This document shows, in pieces, positions 20,072 through 28,090 of a stretch of DNA of 64,000 nt. The position numbers and the translations under genes are program-made. The DNA comes from Halomonas alkalicola. Lineage in GTDB: Bacteria > Pseudomonadota > Gammaproteobacteria > Pseudomonadales > Halomonadaceae. Below the pieces are notes generated by a model. It was not told where the DNA came from, did not search any database, and was given only the letters and a program-made list of their open reading frames with translations. Position 1 is the stretch's first letter. Each line of letters starts with the position of its first letter. The DNA is taken from the NCBI RefSeq assembly GCF_030704205.1, contig NZ_CP131913.1, positions 2,356,001 to 2,420,000 on the forward strand. Reading direction: 5' to 3'.

Positions 20072-21543
20072 GGGCTGGGCACCTGTTGACGGGTAAAAAT
20101 AACGCGCGGGAGCCGGGCGCGCCGCCAGCGCCCCTGGTCGTCGTGCCAGGTGAGTTCCTGGGGGTGGGCCTCGTCGAGCAGCCCCTGGTGCCCCTCGGTG
20201 GCGATGGCCAGCCAGGCCACCAGCTCGGCGAGCCCCTGCCGGAGCGGCTCCTCGGCCAACAGCTCATCGAGGGTGACCTGGTCGCGGGTCTGTAGCGCTC
20301 GGCGTACTCGGGCGCGCAGGCGCTCCTTGTCCACATGGTGCTGGTCGAACAGCGCCTGGGCGCCGATCTCTTGGTCGTTGCCGCTGGTCAGACGCTCGGC
20401 GACGATTGCATGGCATGGCTTGATGGGTGGGTGGAACAGCGGTCGCTCCATGGGCAGCTCGAGGCGTGGTGCCGGCTCGTCGAGGCTCATCATCTCCTCC
20501 AGGGGGGCGTTCTCGCGCAGTGCCAGGGCGTGGCGCTCGATGTTGTGCAGGATGCCCATGATGCGGCGGTTCTCCAGCCAGCCCTGGTCGTCCAGATAGC
20601 GCCGCAGCTGCTCGGAGAGCCGGGCGACGGTGCCCTGGGCCACTTCGCCGGCCGACAGCCAGTCGTAGTGGATGCGTGCCAGGCGCGGGTCGGGGGCCAG
20701 CTCGGCGACCGGCTCCAGGCTCAGGATGCGCTCCAGCAGCGTGGTGAGTTCTTCCTGGCGAGCCGGCGACATCAGGAACTCCCAGAAGGCATGGAAACTG
20801 CGTCCCTGGTCGGAGTCGCGGATGGCATCGTGGTCGCCGAAGACCTCTTCGAGCAGCTCGCCCTTGCTTCCCTCCCAGGTGGCGATGCGCTCACGTAATT
20901 CGCGATCGAGGTGGCGGAAGTTCTGCTCGACCTGGCGAAAGTCGGCTAGCAGGGCCCTCGCAGTGTCGGTCATCTGCAGGAAGCGCTCGCGCAGGGCCGT
21001 CGTCGCCATCAGGTCGAGGCGTCCGGCGCGGATCTCGGCGATCTCGCCGTCGATGGCATCGCGGCGCCGCTCCAGGTCACGGATGCGGGTCTCGGGGTCG
21101 GTCTCGCTACCCTGGTCGATCTCGCGCAGCAGGTCAAAGACCTGCTTGAGGCGCGATTCCGCGCCGATGAATTGGCGCTGCTCGAGACCCGACAGCCAGT
21201 GCAGGGCCTGCTCGGCGGCCGGTGTAAGGTCGAAGTGCGGCTCGTCGCCCGCGGCAGGGTAGTATTTGCGCAGCCAACGGTGACGATCGTCGGCCCACTC
21301 GTTGAGATAGGCCATGGCCTCGCGGGGGAAGGCCGCCTCACCGAGCTCCTGACGCAGATGATGGAGCCAGTCTTCCAGCTGCGCGCCCAGGGGTTGTTCG
21401 GCAATGCTGCGCAGGTTCGGCACGATGAAGGTGCGCTGCAGAAAGCCGATGATCATCGGGGCGTTTTCGGCACGCAACAGGGTCCACGCCGGATGTGAAT
21501 GGCGTAGCTGCTGCAGGTAGTCGAAATCCAGGTGGCGCATCAT
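20068..21543 (-). CDS. jetA: Wadjet kleisin subunit JetA (DUF3375)
   Basis: MukF-like kleisin that bridges the JetC heads; first gene of the defence operon. The 491-residue DUF3375 protein begins YLQQLRHSHPAWTLLRAENAPMIIGFLQRTF and contains AFPREAMAYLNEWADDRHRWLRKYYP. A coiled-coil middle follows (RIRDLERRRDAIDGEIAEIRAGRLDL) and a C-terminal winged-helix part. Tandem ATGs at 21543 and 21540 start it; no strong Shine-Dalgarno is visible. A poor -10-like TATCCT lies only a few bases upstream, so a very short leader is possible. It is divergent from dgt, sharing a 97-bp control region. Confidence 0.94.
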   Translation of the reverse strand: MMRHLDFDYLQQLRHSHPAWTLLRAENAPMIIGFLQRTFIVPNLRSIAEQPLGAQLEDWLHHLRQELGEAAFPREAMAYLNEWADDRHRWLRKYYPAAGDEPHFDLTPAAEQALHWLSGLEQRQFIGAESRLKQVFDLLREIDQGSETDPETRIRDLERRRDAIDGEIAEIRAGRLDLMATTALRERFLQMTDTARALLADFRQVEQNFRHLDRELRERIATWEGSKGELLEEVFGDHDAIRDSDQGRSFHAFWEFLMSPARQEELTTLLERILSLEPVAELAPDPRLARIHYDWLSAGEVAQGTVARLSEQLRRYLDDQGWLENRRIMGILHNIERHALALRENAPLEEMMSLDEPAPRLELPMERPLFHPPIKPCHAIVAERLTSGNDQEIGAQALFDQHHVDKERLRARVRRALQTRDQVTLDELLAEEPLRQGLAELVAWLAIATEGHQGLLDEAHPQELTWHDDQGRWRRARLPRVIFTRQQVPSP

Positions 21544-21640
21544 TGGCACAGGATAGCCTGGCATGTGCCGTGGCCCAAGCCGATGATGGCAAAGCGCCCG
21601 CCGGGAGTGCCAGAATGGGATTCTCAAGGAGAGAATGCCC

Positions 21641-22990
21641 ATGACGCAGATGAGCTGGGAGCGGCTGCTGGACCCGAGCCGCCTGCACGACCGGCGCGAC
21701 GAGCGCCCCGGCGGGGGCCGCGACGAGATCGGCCGCAGCCCCTTCCACAAGGATCACGATCGAATCGTCTTCGCCGGCTCCTTCCGCCGCCTGGGGCGCA
21801 AGACCCAGGTGCACCCGCTGACCGACAACGACCATATCCACACCCGCCTGACCCACTCCCTGGAGGTGGGCTGCGTGGGTCGCTCGCTGGGGATGATCGT
21901 CGGCGAGCGGCTCAGCGGCCGGCTGCCGGCCTGGATCACCCCGGCGGACCTCGGTGTGATCGTCCAGGCCGCCTGCCTGGGCCACGACATCGGCAACCCC
22001 CCCTTCGGTCACGCCGGCGAGTACGCCATCCGCGACTGGTTCAAGCACGCCGAGAGCGACGGCAGCGGCCTGCTGGAGGGGCTCTCGCCCCTGGAGCGCG
22101 AGGACCTGCTCACCTACGAGGGCAACGCCCAGGGCTTTCGCATCGTCACCCAGGTCGAGTACAACCAGTTCCGCGGCGGCATGCGGCTGACCACGGCGAC
22201 GCTCGGCACCATGCTCAAGTACCCCTGGACGGTGGAGCACGGCGGGGCGGCCGGCAAGTTCGGCTGCTACCAGAGCGAGCGGGAGTTGCTGGTCGAGGTG
22301 GCCGAGCGGCTGGGGCTGCTGCCCCAGGGGACGGGGCGCTGGTGTCGCCATCCGCTGGCCTGGCTGGTGGAGGCCGCCGACGACATCTGCTACGCGCTGC
22401 TCGACCTGGAGGATGGCCTGGAGATGGGCATCCTGCGCTATGAGGAGGTGGCGGAGATCCTGATCCAGATCGCCGGCGGCGCCCCCGACGACTACGCCGC
22501 CATGCAGCGCCTCGGGGTCTCCCAGCGGCGGCGCATCGCCGCCCTGCGCGGGGCGGCCATGGAGCGCGCGGTGAACGACGTGGGGGCGGTCTTCGTGCAG
22601 CACGAGGCGGAGCTGCTGGGCGGGCGCCTGCGCCAGGACCTGCTGGAGCTCTGCCACCCGGACCTGGGCTGGGGCGTGGCCTCGGCCAAGCAGCTGGCCC
22701 GGGAGCGTATCTTCCAGAACGAGCGCAAGGCCAAGCTGGAGATCGGCGCCTACACGACCCTGGGCATCCTGCTGGAGGCCTTCATCGGCGCGGCCCATGA
22801 GCTGCACCATACCGGCCACTCCACCTTCAAGCACCAGCGGGTGCTGGCGCTGATCGGCGAGAATACCCCGCGGCCCTCCTGGTCGCTCTACGACAGCTAT
22901 CGGCGCATGCTCGATTTCATCGGCGGCATGACCGATCACTATGCGGTGGATCTGGCCCAGGAGATGGGCGGGCGACTCAGGGGCGACTGA
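21641..22990 (+). CDS. dgt: dGTP triphosphohydrolase-like dNTPase
   Basis: Cytosolic HD-domain enzyme that splits dNTPs to deoxynucleoside and triphosphate. The 449 residues contain the HD metal ligands in DNDHIHTRLTHSLEVGCVGRSLG and CLGHDIGNPPFGHAGE. Later elements are VEAADDICYALLDLEDG (Asp ligand) and KTQVHP near the N-terminus. ATGs occur at 21635 and 21641; the second is 9 nt from AAGGAG and is preferred. It is divergent from the Wadjet operon and convergent with the NERD gene (13 bp between stops). It may be housekeeping or, as for some dGTPases, antiviral; sequence cannot tell. Confidence 0.93.
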   Translation: MTQMSWERLLDPSRLHDRRDERPGGGRDEIGRSPFHKDHDRIVFAGSFRRLGRKTQVHPLTDNDHIHTRLTHSLEVGCVGRSLGMIVGERLSGRLPAWITPADLGVIVQAACLGHDIGNPPFGHAGEYAIRDWFKHAESDGSGLLEGLSPLEREDLLTYEGNAQGFRIVTQVEYNQFRGGMRLTTATLGTMLKYPWTVEHGGAAGKFGCYQSERELLVEVAERLGLLPQGTGRWCRHPLAWLVEAADDICYALLDLEDGLEMGILRYEEVAEILIQIAGGAPDDYAAMQRLGVSQRRRIAALRGAAMERAVNDVGAVFVQHEAELLGGRLRQDLLELCHPDLGWGVASAKQLARERIFQNERKAKLEIGAYTTLGILLEAFIGAAHELHHTGHSTFKHQRVLALIGENTPRPSWSLYDSYRRMLDFIGGMTDHYAVDLAQEMGGRLRGD

Positions 22991-23003
22991 GCCCCAAGGC
23001 GGT

Positions 23004-23906
23004 TCAGCCCCGCTCGGGCAGGCGCTCGAGGCGAGCGGCGCGCTCCAGCAGCACGCCGATCACCGCGTCGTGGGTCTCGGTATCGAAGTCGCCAGGGCAG
23101 AGCTCACCGAGCTGATCGGCGAGGCGCTCGCCGCTGACCACCAGCAGGTCCTCGGGGCCCTGGCGGGCGTCCACCTCCCAGCCGGGCAGGGTCAGCACGC
23201 CCATCACCGGCACCGTGCGGCCGGTCAGCTCGGAGAGCCAGTTACCCAGCCACAGGGTCAGCTCCCGGGTCTTCTCCAGCGGGGCATGCTCGCTCCAGCC
23301 GGGGAAGCGCAGACGCGTCTTCTCCACCGTGACCAGGTTGATCTCCTTGCCTGAGGGGGTGAAGGGGCGGGTGCGGGCCCGGGTCTCCACCACGAAGACC
23401 CCGCAGGGGGTCACCACCACGTGGTCGATGCGAGTGCCGCGGGCCGGCACGTCGTGGAACACATAGTAGGGGTGGGCCTCGGGACGGATCAGTCGCTCGA
23501 GCTCCTGGCCCACCGCCAGCTCGCAGGCCAGGCCCAGCTTGAGGCGCCGGATGCGCTGGAAGTCGCGCATCAGCAGGAAGCAGAAGAGCAGCACCAGCAG
23601 GGTGCTGAGCACCCCGTAGAGGGACCACTCGACCCAGTCCTGCTCGCTGGCGAAGAGCATGCGGCCCATGCCGTAGACCAGCGGTGCCAGGGTGGCGATC
23701 GGGCCCAGGGCGCCGTTGAGGAAGAGACCGGCGAAGGCGCGGTCCAGGCGGTCGCGCAGGCCCTGGCCGGGCTCGCGCAGCGGGTGGGCGTCGAAGGGGG
23801 AGTGTACCCGGGCGTCGTGAAGGTTGCGCAGCGCCACCACGATCACCGCCAGCGCGGCAAGGGGGAACAGGAAGATCAGGGGAAGCAGGTATTCCAGCCA
23901 GGCCAT
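23004..23906 (-). CDS. Membrane-anchored NERD-domain protein
   Basis: A 300-residue protein with an N-terminal membrane segment (LEYLLPLIFLFPLAALAVIVVAL, residues 4-26). Two more hydrophobic stretches follow (about 60-80 and 92-112), then a cytosolic NERD domain. NERD motifs are VGQELERLI, the YYVFHDVPARGTRIDHVVVTPCGVFVVETRAR block and FTPSGKEINLVTVEKTRLRFPGW. NERD is a nuclease-related fold; the D-x-V...E-x-R residues are present, but activity and role are unknown. The start at 23906 has AAGGA upstream and puts the first helix at the N-terminus; the longer frame to 23996 does not. Confidence 0.85.
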   Translation of the reverse strand: MAWLEYLLPLIFLFPLAALAVIVVALRNLHDARVHSPFDAHPLREPGQGLRDRLDRAFAGLFLNGALGPIATLAPLVYGMGRMLFASEQDWVEWSLYGVLSTLLVLLFCFLLMRDFQRIRRLKLGLACELAVGQELERLIRPEAHPYYVFHDVPARGTRIDHVVVTPCGVFVVETRARTRPFTPSGKEINLVTVEKTRLRFPGWSEHAPLEKTRELTLWLGNWLSELTGRTVPVMGVLTLPGWEVDARQGPEDLLVVSGERLADQLGELCPGDFDTETHDAVIGVLLERAARLERLPERG

Positions 23907-24029
23907 CGGGGTTCCTTGCCCATCAGTCGGGGAGAGGCGGAGTGTCGGGCCCATTCTAGACAACCTCTGCCCTTCGGGGCCATGCTCTTTCGGCACTCGG
24001 CATCAACGACACCCCGGGGAGAGCGCGGT

Positions 24030-24893
24030 ATGACGACAGCCATCCAGGGCATGACGCTCGGCAGCGAGGCCCAGCGGGCACTCGGCGACTTTGTCCTGCG
24101 CCATCCGCGCCTGGCGGTGCTGACCGGTGCCGGCATCAGCACCGCCAGCGGGATTCCCGACTATCGGGATGCCGCCGGCGCCTGGAAGCGCTCACCGCCC
24201 ATGCAGCATCAACAGTTCATGGGCAGCCATGCGGCGCGCCAGCGCTACTGGGCGCGGGCCCTGGCGGGCTTTCGGGTGCTCGGCACGGCGCGCCCCAATC
24301 CGGCCCATCGGCGGCTGGCCGAGCTGGAGGCCATGGGGCGGGTCAGCGGGGTGATCACCCAGAACGTCGACGGCCTGCACCAGCGTGCCGGCTCCCGGCG
24401 GGTCATCGATCTGCACGGCCGCGCCGACCGGGTGCGCTGCATGGGCTGCGGCGCCAACCGCATGCGCCACGACCTGCACGCCGAGCTGGCGCGGCTCAAT
24501 CCCGGCTGGGCCGAGGTGGCGGCCCGGGCGGCACCCGATGGGGACGCCGACCTGGAGGCGGACTTCTCCGACTTCCGGGTGCCCGGCTGCTCCCGCTGCG
24601 GGAGCGGCATCTGGAAGCCCGACGTGGTGTTCTTCGGCGACAGCGTGCCCCGGGAGAGCGTGGAGCGGGCCTTCGCCCTGCTGGCGGAGAGCGATGCCCT
24701 GCTGGTGGTGGGCAGCTCGCTGATGGTCTTCTCCGGCTTCCGCTTCGCCCGCGCGGCGGCCCGGGAGGGCAAGCCGATCGCCTGCTTCAACCTCGGCCGC
24801 ACCCGTGCCGATGACCTCTACGCCCTCAAGCTGGAGGCGCCGGTGGAGGCGTCCCTGGCCGCGCTGTGCGGCCTCTGCGGGGGCGACGCCTGA
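24030..24893 (+). CDS. Sir2-family NAD-dependent protein deacylase
   Basis: NAD+-dependent lysine deacylase of 287 residues, probably SIRT4-like (class II). Visible are the NAD-binding start LTGAGISTASGIPDYRDAAGAWKR (residues 31-54), ITQNVDGLHQRAG and the catalytic His in DLHGRADRVRC. A four-cysteine zinc module follows (CMGCG... CSRCGSG). VGSSLMVFSGFRFARAA and the C-terminal nucleotide loop FNLGRTRADD complete the domain. ATG 24030 has GGGGAGAG upstream; the longer open frame (from 23421) is antisense to the NERD gene. It is unlikely to be a ThsA-type defence SIR2, because it is a stand-alone canonical sirtuin. Confidence 0.92.
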   Translation: MTTAIQGMTLGSEAQRALGDFVLRHPRLAVLTGAGISTASGIPDYRDAAGAWKRSPPMQHQQFMGSHAARQRYWARALAGFRVLGTARPNPAHRRLAELEAMGRVSGVITQNVDGLHQRAGSRRVIDLHGRADRVRCMGCGANRMRHDLHAELARLNPGWAEVAARAAPDGDADLEADFSDFRVPGCSRCGSGIWKPDVVFFGDSVPRESVERAFALLAESDALLVVGSSLMVFSGFRFARAAAREGKPIACFNLGRTRADDLYALKLEAPVEASLAALCGLCGGDA

Positions 24894-24899
24894 CGCCGC

Positions 24900-25274
24900 T
24901 CAGCCGCCGGCCAGCTTGACGGTATAGCCGCGCGCCTGAAGCTCCGCCTTGAGGCGGTCGCGATGGTCGCCCTGGATCTCGATCACCCCCTCCTTTACGG
25001 CGCCACCGGTGCCGCACACCTTCTTGAGCTGCTTGGCCAGGGCCTTGAGCTCCGCCTCGGGCAGCGGCACGCCGGCGATCGTGGTGACCCCCTTGCCCTT
25101 GCGGCCGCTGGTCTCGCGACGGATACGCACGATGCCGTCGAGTTCGGCCAGGCGGGCCTGCTCGGCGAGTTCTGCGCAGCGGCACTCGGCCACCGGCTGG
25201 CGGCAGTCGGGGCAGAGCTCGCCATGTTCGGTGGAGTAGACGAGGCCGCGCAGCTGGTCCTGGAGTGAGGGCAT
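24900..25274 (-). CDS. yciH: SUI1/eIF1-like translation factor YciH
   Basis: Small eIF1-related protein proposed to affect start-codon selection in bacteria. The 124 residues have an N-terminal Cys cluster (CPDCRQPVAECRC, residues 21-33). The SUI1 domain follows: GIVRIRRETSGRKGKGVTTIAGVPL, KALAKQLKKVCGTGGAVKEG, IEIQGDHRDRL, ARGYTVKLAGG. The start at 25274 (MPSLQDQLRGLVYSTEHGELC) was chosen because homology begins there; the same frame is open much further upstream. It is convergent with the sirtuin, with 6 bp between the stops. Confidence 0.93.
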   Translation of the reverse strand: MPSLQDQLRGLVYSTEHGELCPDCRQPVAECRCAELAEQARLAELDGIVRIRRETSGRKGKGVTTIAGVPLPEAELKALAKQLKKVCGTGGAVKEGVIEIQGDHRDRLKAELQARGYTVKLAGG

Positions 25275-25378
25275 GACAAGGCTCCCTGGCGGGTGGGTGG
25301 CGGTGGCTGAACATGTGCAGGGCGATGATAGCGGCCGCGGGCGCTGCGTGCATGTGGGACGCTCGGTGGGGAGCGGCC

Positions 25379-26074
25379 TCAGCGGCTGGCTCTGCGGCGC
25401 GAGGCGGCGGCCTCCAGGGCAAGCCTGGCCACCACGGTGGGCAGCTGGAACATGCTGGTGATCATGATGGCGCCCTCCGGGGTCTCTTCCACATCCGGGT
25501 AGCGGTTGAGATGAACCACGATCATGCCCGCCTCCAGGGCGGCGCGAACGCCCACCACCGAGTCCTCGATGGCCAGGCACTGCGCCGGGGCAACGTCCAT
25601 CTGGCTGGCCGCGTGGCGATAGAGGCCGGGGTCGGGCTTCCAGCAGTTGGCCTCGTAGGCACTGAACAGCCGTTCGCCGAACAGGTCGGCGAGGCCGGTG
25701 GCCTGCAGGGAGGTGCGGATCTTGTTCACCGGCCCGTTGGAGACCACGCCCATGGGGTAGGCGTGGAGGGCGGCCAGGGCCTCGGGGGCGCCATCGATGG
25801 GGGTGAGCTCGGTGGCCAGCCGCTGGTTGAGGTTGGCCCGCATGGTGGCCTCCAGGGGCTCCAGCGCCTCGGGGTCGACGCTGCCGTGGCGGCACTCGAG
25901 GGCGGCGACGATGCGGCGGAAGCGGGCCCCGCGGAATTCGCCGATGTAGTCGGTGGGCTGGAAGGGCAGGCCCACGGCGTTGAGCGCGGTGGCCATCTCG
26001 TCGGCGAGCAGCGGCTCGCTGTCGACCAGGGTGCCGTCGCAATCGAAGAGCAGACAGAGGGGGCCGGCCATCAC
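25379..26074 (-). CDS. HAD-family phosphatase (beta-PGM/YieH-like)
   Basis: A 231-residue haloacid-dehalogenase hydrolase with alpha-helical cap. Motif I is LLFDCDGTLVDSEPL (nucleophile Asp10 and Asp12 from the first Met), motif II VVSNGP, motif III Lys in ANCWKPDPGLY and motif IV AIEDSVVGVRAALEAGM. The cap runs from about residue 20 to 85. It is closest in feel to YieH/6-phosphogluconate phosphatase and beta-phosphoglucomutase-like enzymes; substrate unknown. The second Met is equally possible as start. Minus strand, 104 bp after yciH's start, with no obvious operon partner. Confidence 0.88.
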   Translation of the reverse strand: MMAGPLCLLFDCDGTLVDSEPLLADEMATALNAVGLPFQPTDYIGEFRGARFRRIVAALECRHGSVDPEALEPLEATMRANLNQRLATELTPIDGAPEALAALHAYPMGVVSNGPVNKIRTSLQATGLADLFGERLFSAYEANCWKPDPGLYRHAASQMDVAPAQCLAIEDSVVGVRAALEAGMIVVHLNRYPDVEETPEGAIMITSMFQLPTVVARLALEAAASRRRASR

Positions 26075-26472
26075 CTAACCTCGCGGAGAGTACAGGGCGT
26101 GATCACCCTTATATTAAAGCCCAGTTTCACGACTTTGTGAACAGTGTTTCCGTTGGCGGCCTCCGGGCCCTGCCGAAAGGTGTCGCCCGGCTGTGTCGGC
26201 GGGCCCCATGTGCCAGATTTCACCATGCCCGGCGAGGGTCATGGCATGCATCCGGCACGCCGCGATTTTTTGCAGTCCATTGATATTGAATATTTTTTTT
26301 AAAAATTGGCCGGGTGTTGGCCCGCCGCCTGCACTGCTCAGGGTGAGCAGGAAGCGACGGCGCCACGCACTATCCGGCCCGTCGATATGGAGGCCACAGG
26401 CTTCCTCAAGGATGGAGGCCGCAGGCTTCCTCACAGGAAAACTCAAGTTCAGACCCCATAGGAGGCGCGAAC
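26075..26472 (+). other. Intergenic region upstream of the acidic exported protein
   Basis: This 398-bp interval has no convincing gene. It contains an unusually AT-rich patch (about 26278-26305), a likely promoter location, and then the 25-bp tandem repeat listed separately. The Shine-Dalgarno GGAGG at 26461-26465 serves the next gene. Confidence 0.6.
26387..26433. repeat. Tandem 22-bp repeat, 25-bp period
   Basis: Two copies (26387-26408 and 26412-26433) differ at one base; each reads ATGGAGGCC-(A/G)CAGGCTTCCTCA. Each copy is itself a short inverted repeat (GGAGGCC/GGCTTCC), so the leader RNA of the following gene could form two adjacent hairpins. Related GAGGAAG/CTTCCTC arms occur after that gene (26801-26817). 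Confidence 0.6.
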
Positions 26473-26781
26473 ATGATGTCCAAGGAATTCCTCAAGAAAC
26501 TCGGTATCGTCGGTATCACCTTCGGCCTGGCCGCCAGCCCGCTGGCCTTCGCCGACTTCCACGACGAAGAGCCGCAGGATCCGGTGCCGCAAGAGGAGCC
26601 GGCTCCCGATGAGAACTACGGCAGCGCCGGTGCCGACGACACCTTCGAGAGCACCGACTTCGAAGCCTCCGAGTACGAGGAAGAGGAGGAAGAAGAGGAG
26701 TGGACCTTCGACGACGAGGAGGAGGAAGAAGAGGAGGAGTGGGAGACCCCTGACGAGGACGACGAGGAATCCACCTGGTAA
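26473..26781 (+). CDS. Exported, extremely acidic small protein
   Basis: 102 residues that I do not recognise. A signal peptide with charged n-region (KEFLKKLG) and cleavage near LAFA-DFHDEE leaves about 75 residues. Of these, 40 are Asp or Glu and none is Lys or Arg. Two runs of eight Glu each end in Trp (residues about 68-76 and 82-90), and the protein ends ESTW, giving three acidic blocks each closed by Trp. GGAGG lies 7 nt ahead of the first ATG. It may bind cations or cationic partners in the periplasm or outside; this is inference. The mixed GAG/GAA codons argue against a simple-repeat artefact. Confidence 0.7.
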   Translation: MMSKEFLKKLGIVGITFGLAASPLAFADFHDEEPQDPVPQEEPAPDENYGSAGADDTFESTDFEASEYEEEEEEEEWTFDDEEEEEEEEWETPDEDDEESTW

Positions 26782-26799
26782 TCGCCTCGCACCCACCTC

Positions 26800-26818
26800 C
26801 GAGGAAGCTGCTTCCTCG
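26800..26818 (+). terminator. Possible terminator of the acidic protein gene
   Basis: An 8-bp perfect hairpin (26800-26807 with 26811-26818, 3-nt loop) lies 19 bp past the stop codon. No U-tract follows, so it may instead be a transcript-end stabiliser. Confidence 0.35.
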
Positions 26819-26882
26819 CTGCCGCCCCCGGCCCTGGCCGGCGTCGTTGGTGGGTGCGGAAACGATGGGTACGGAAACGACA

Positions 26883-26906
26883 AGGGGCGGCCCCTGGGCC
26901 GCCCCT
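26883..26906 (-). terminator. Terminator of fba
   Basis: An 11-bp perfect stem (26883-26893 with 26896-26906) is followed on the minus strand by a T-containing tail. A second 7-bp hairpin (26912-26918 with 26926-26932) lies between it and the fba stop. Confidence 0.65.
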
Positions 26907-26940
26907 GCTGTCGCCTGCCTGATGAGCAGGCGTCAGTGCC

Positions 26941-28005
26941 TTACTTGACCTTGGGCGCCAGCTCGCCGCTCTCGTAGCGGGCGACCATGGCCTCGAGGCT
27001 GATCGGCTTGATCTTCGAGGCGTGGCCGGCGGTGCCGAAGGCCTCGTAGCGGGCGATGCAGATGTCGCGCATGGCGGAGACGGTCTCCTTGAGGAACTTG
27101 CGCGGGTCGAACTCGCTGGGGTGCTCGGCCAGGAAGCGACGCACCGCGCCGGTGGAGGCCAGGCGCAGGTCGGTGTCGATGTTGACCTTGCGCACGCCGT
27201 GCCGGATGCCCTCGACGATCTCCTCGACCGGCACGCCGTAGGTCTCGGGGCTCTCGCCGCCGAAGCGGTTGATCACCTCGAGCCACTCCTGGGGCACCGA
27301 GGAGGAGCCGTGCATCACCAGGTGGGTGTCGGGGATGCGGGCGTGGATCTCCTTGATGCGCTGGATGGAGAGGGTGTCACCGGTGGGCGGCTTGGTGAAC
27401 TTGTAGGCACCGTGGCTGGTGCCGATGGCGATGGCCAGGGCGTCCACGCCGGTGGCCTTGACGAAGTCGGCGGCCTCCTCCGGGTCGGTGAGCAGCTGCT
27501 CCATCTCCAGCTTGCCCTCGGCGCCGATGCCGTCTTCCTCGCCGGCCATGCCGGTTTCCAGGGAGCCCAGGCAGCCCAGCTCGCCCTCCACGGAGACGCC
27601 GCAGGCGTGGGCCATCTCCACGGTGCGACGGGTGACGTCGACGTTGTAGTCATAGTCCATCGGGGTCTTGCCGTCCTCGCCCAGCGAGCCGTCCATCATC
27701 ACCGAGGAGAAGCCGAGCTGGATGGAGCGCTGGCACACCGCGGGGCTGGTGCCGTGGTCCTGGTGCATGCACACCGGGATATGCGGGAACTCCTCCACCG
27801 CGGCCAGGATCAGGTGGCGCAGGAAGGGGGCGCCGGCGTACTTGCGGGCACCGGCGGAGGCCTGGACGATCACCGGCGAGTCGGTGCGGTCGGCCGCTTC
27901 CATGATGGCGCGCATCTGCTCGAGGTTGTTGACGTTGAAGGCCGGAACGCCGTAGCCGTACTCGGCGGCGTGGTCCAGCATCTGGCGCATGCTGATCAGT
28001 GCCAT
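26941..28005 (-). CDS. fba: Class II fructose-bisphosphate aldolase
   Basis: Zinc aldolase interconverting fructose-1,6-bisphosphate with DHAP and glyceraldehyde-3-phosphate. The 354-residue length and the motifs fit the 'Calvin-cycle subtype' of class [29 protein letters not shown] (zinc His), [31 protein letters not shown] (zinc His) and [13 protein letters not shown]. It is the only intact aldolase in the window; the class I gene at 31705 is broken. Same strand as pgk, 85 bp downstream of it, in an epd-pgk-fba set. Confidence 0.97.
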   Translation of the reverse strand: MALISMRQMLDHAAEYGYGVPAFNVNNLEQMRAIMEAADRTDSPVIVQASAGARKYAGAPFLRHLILAAVEEFPHIPVCMHQDHGTSPAVCQRSIQLGFSSVMMDGSLGEDGKTPMDYDYNVDVTRRTVEMAHACGVSVEGELGCLGSLETGMAGEEDGIGAEGKLEMEQLLTDPEEAADFVKATGVDALAIAIGTSHGAYKFTKPPTGDTLSIQRIKEIHARIPDTHLVMHGSSSVPQEWLEVINRFGGESPETYGVPVEEIVEGIRHGVRKVNIDTDLRLASTGAVRRFLAEHPSEFDPRKFLKETVSAMRDICIARYEAFGTAGHASKIKPISLEAMVARYESGELAPKVK

Positions 28006-28090
28006 GGGGTCACCTTTTGCGTGGTCGCGGCGCCTGGCGGCGCCGCGAGTCGGTCGTGGGGGAGATGGGGTAATGAGTGCCTGGAGTCTA

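Noticed and set aside
24030..24893. Sirtuin as an NADase defence effector (ThsA- or DSR-like)
   Set aside because: It is a stand-alone canonical SIRT4-like deacylase with a zinc module and no fused or partner defence domain.
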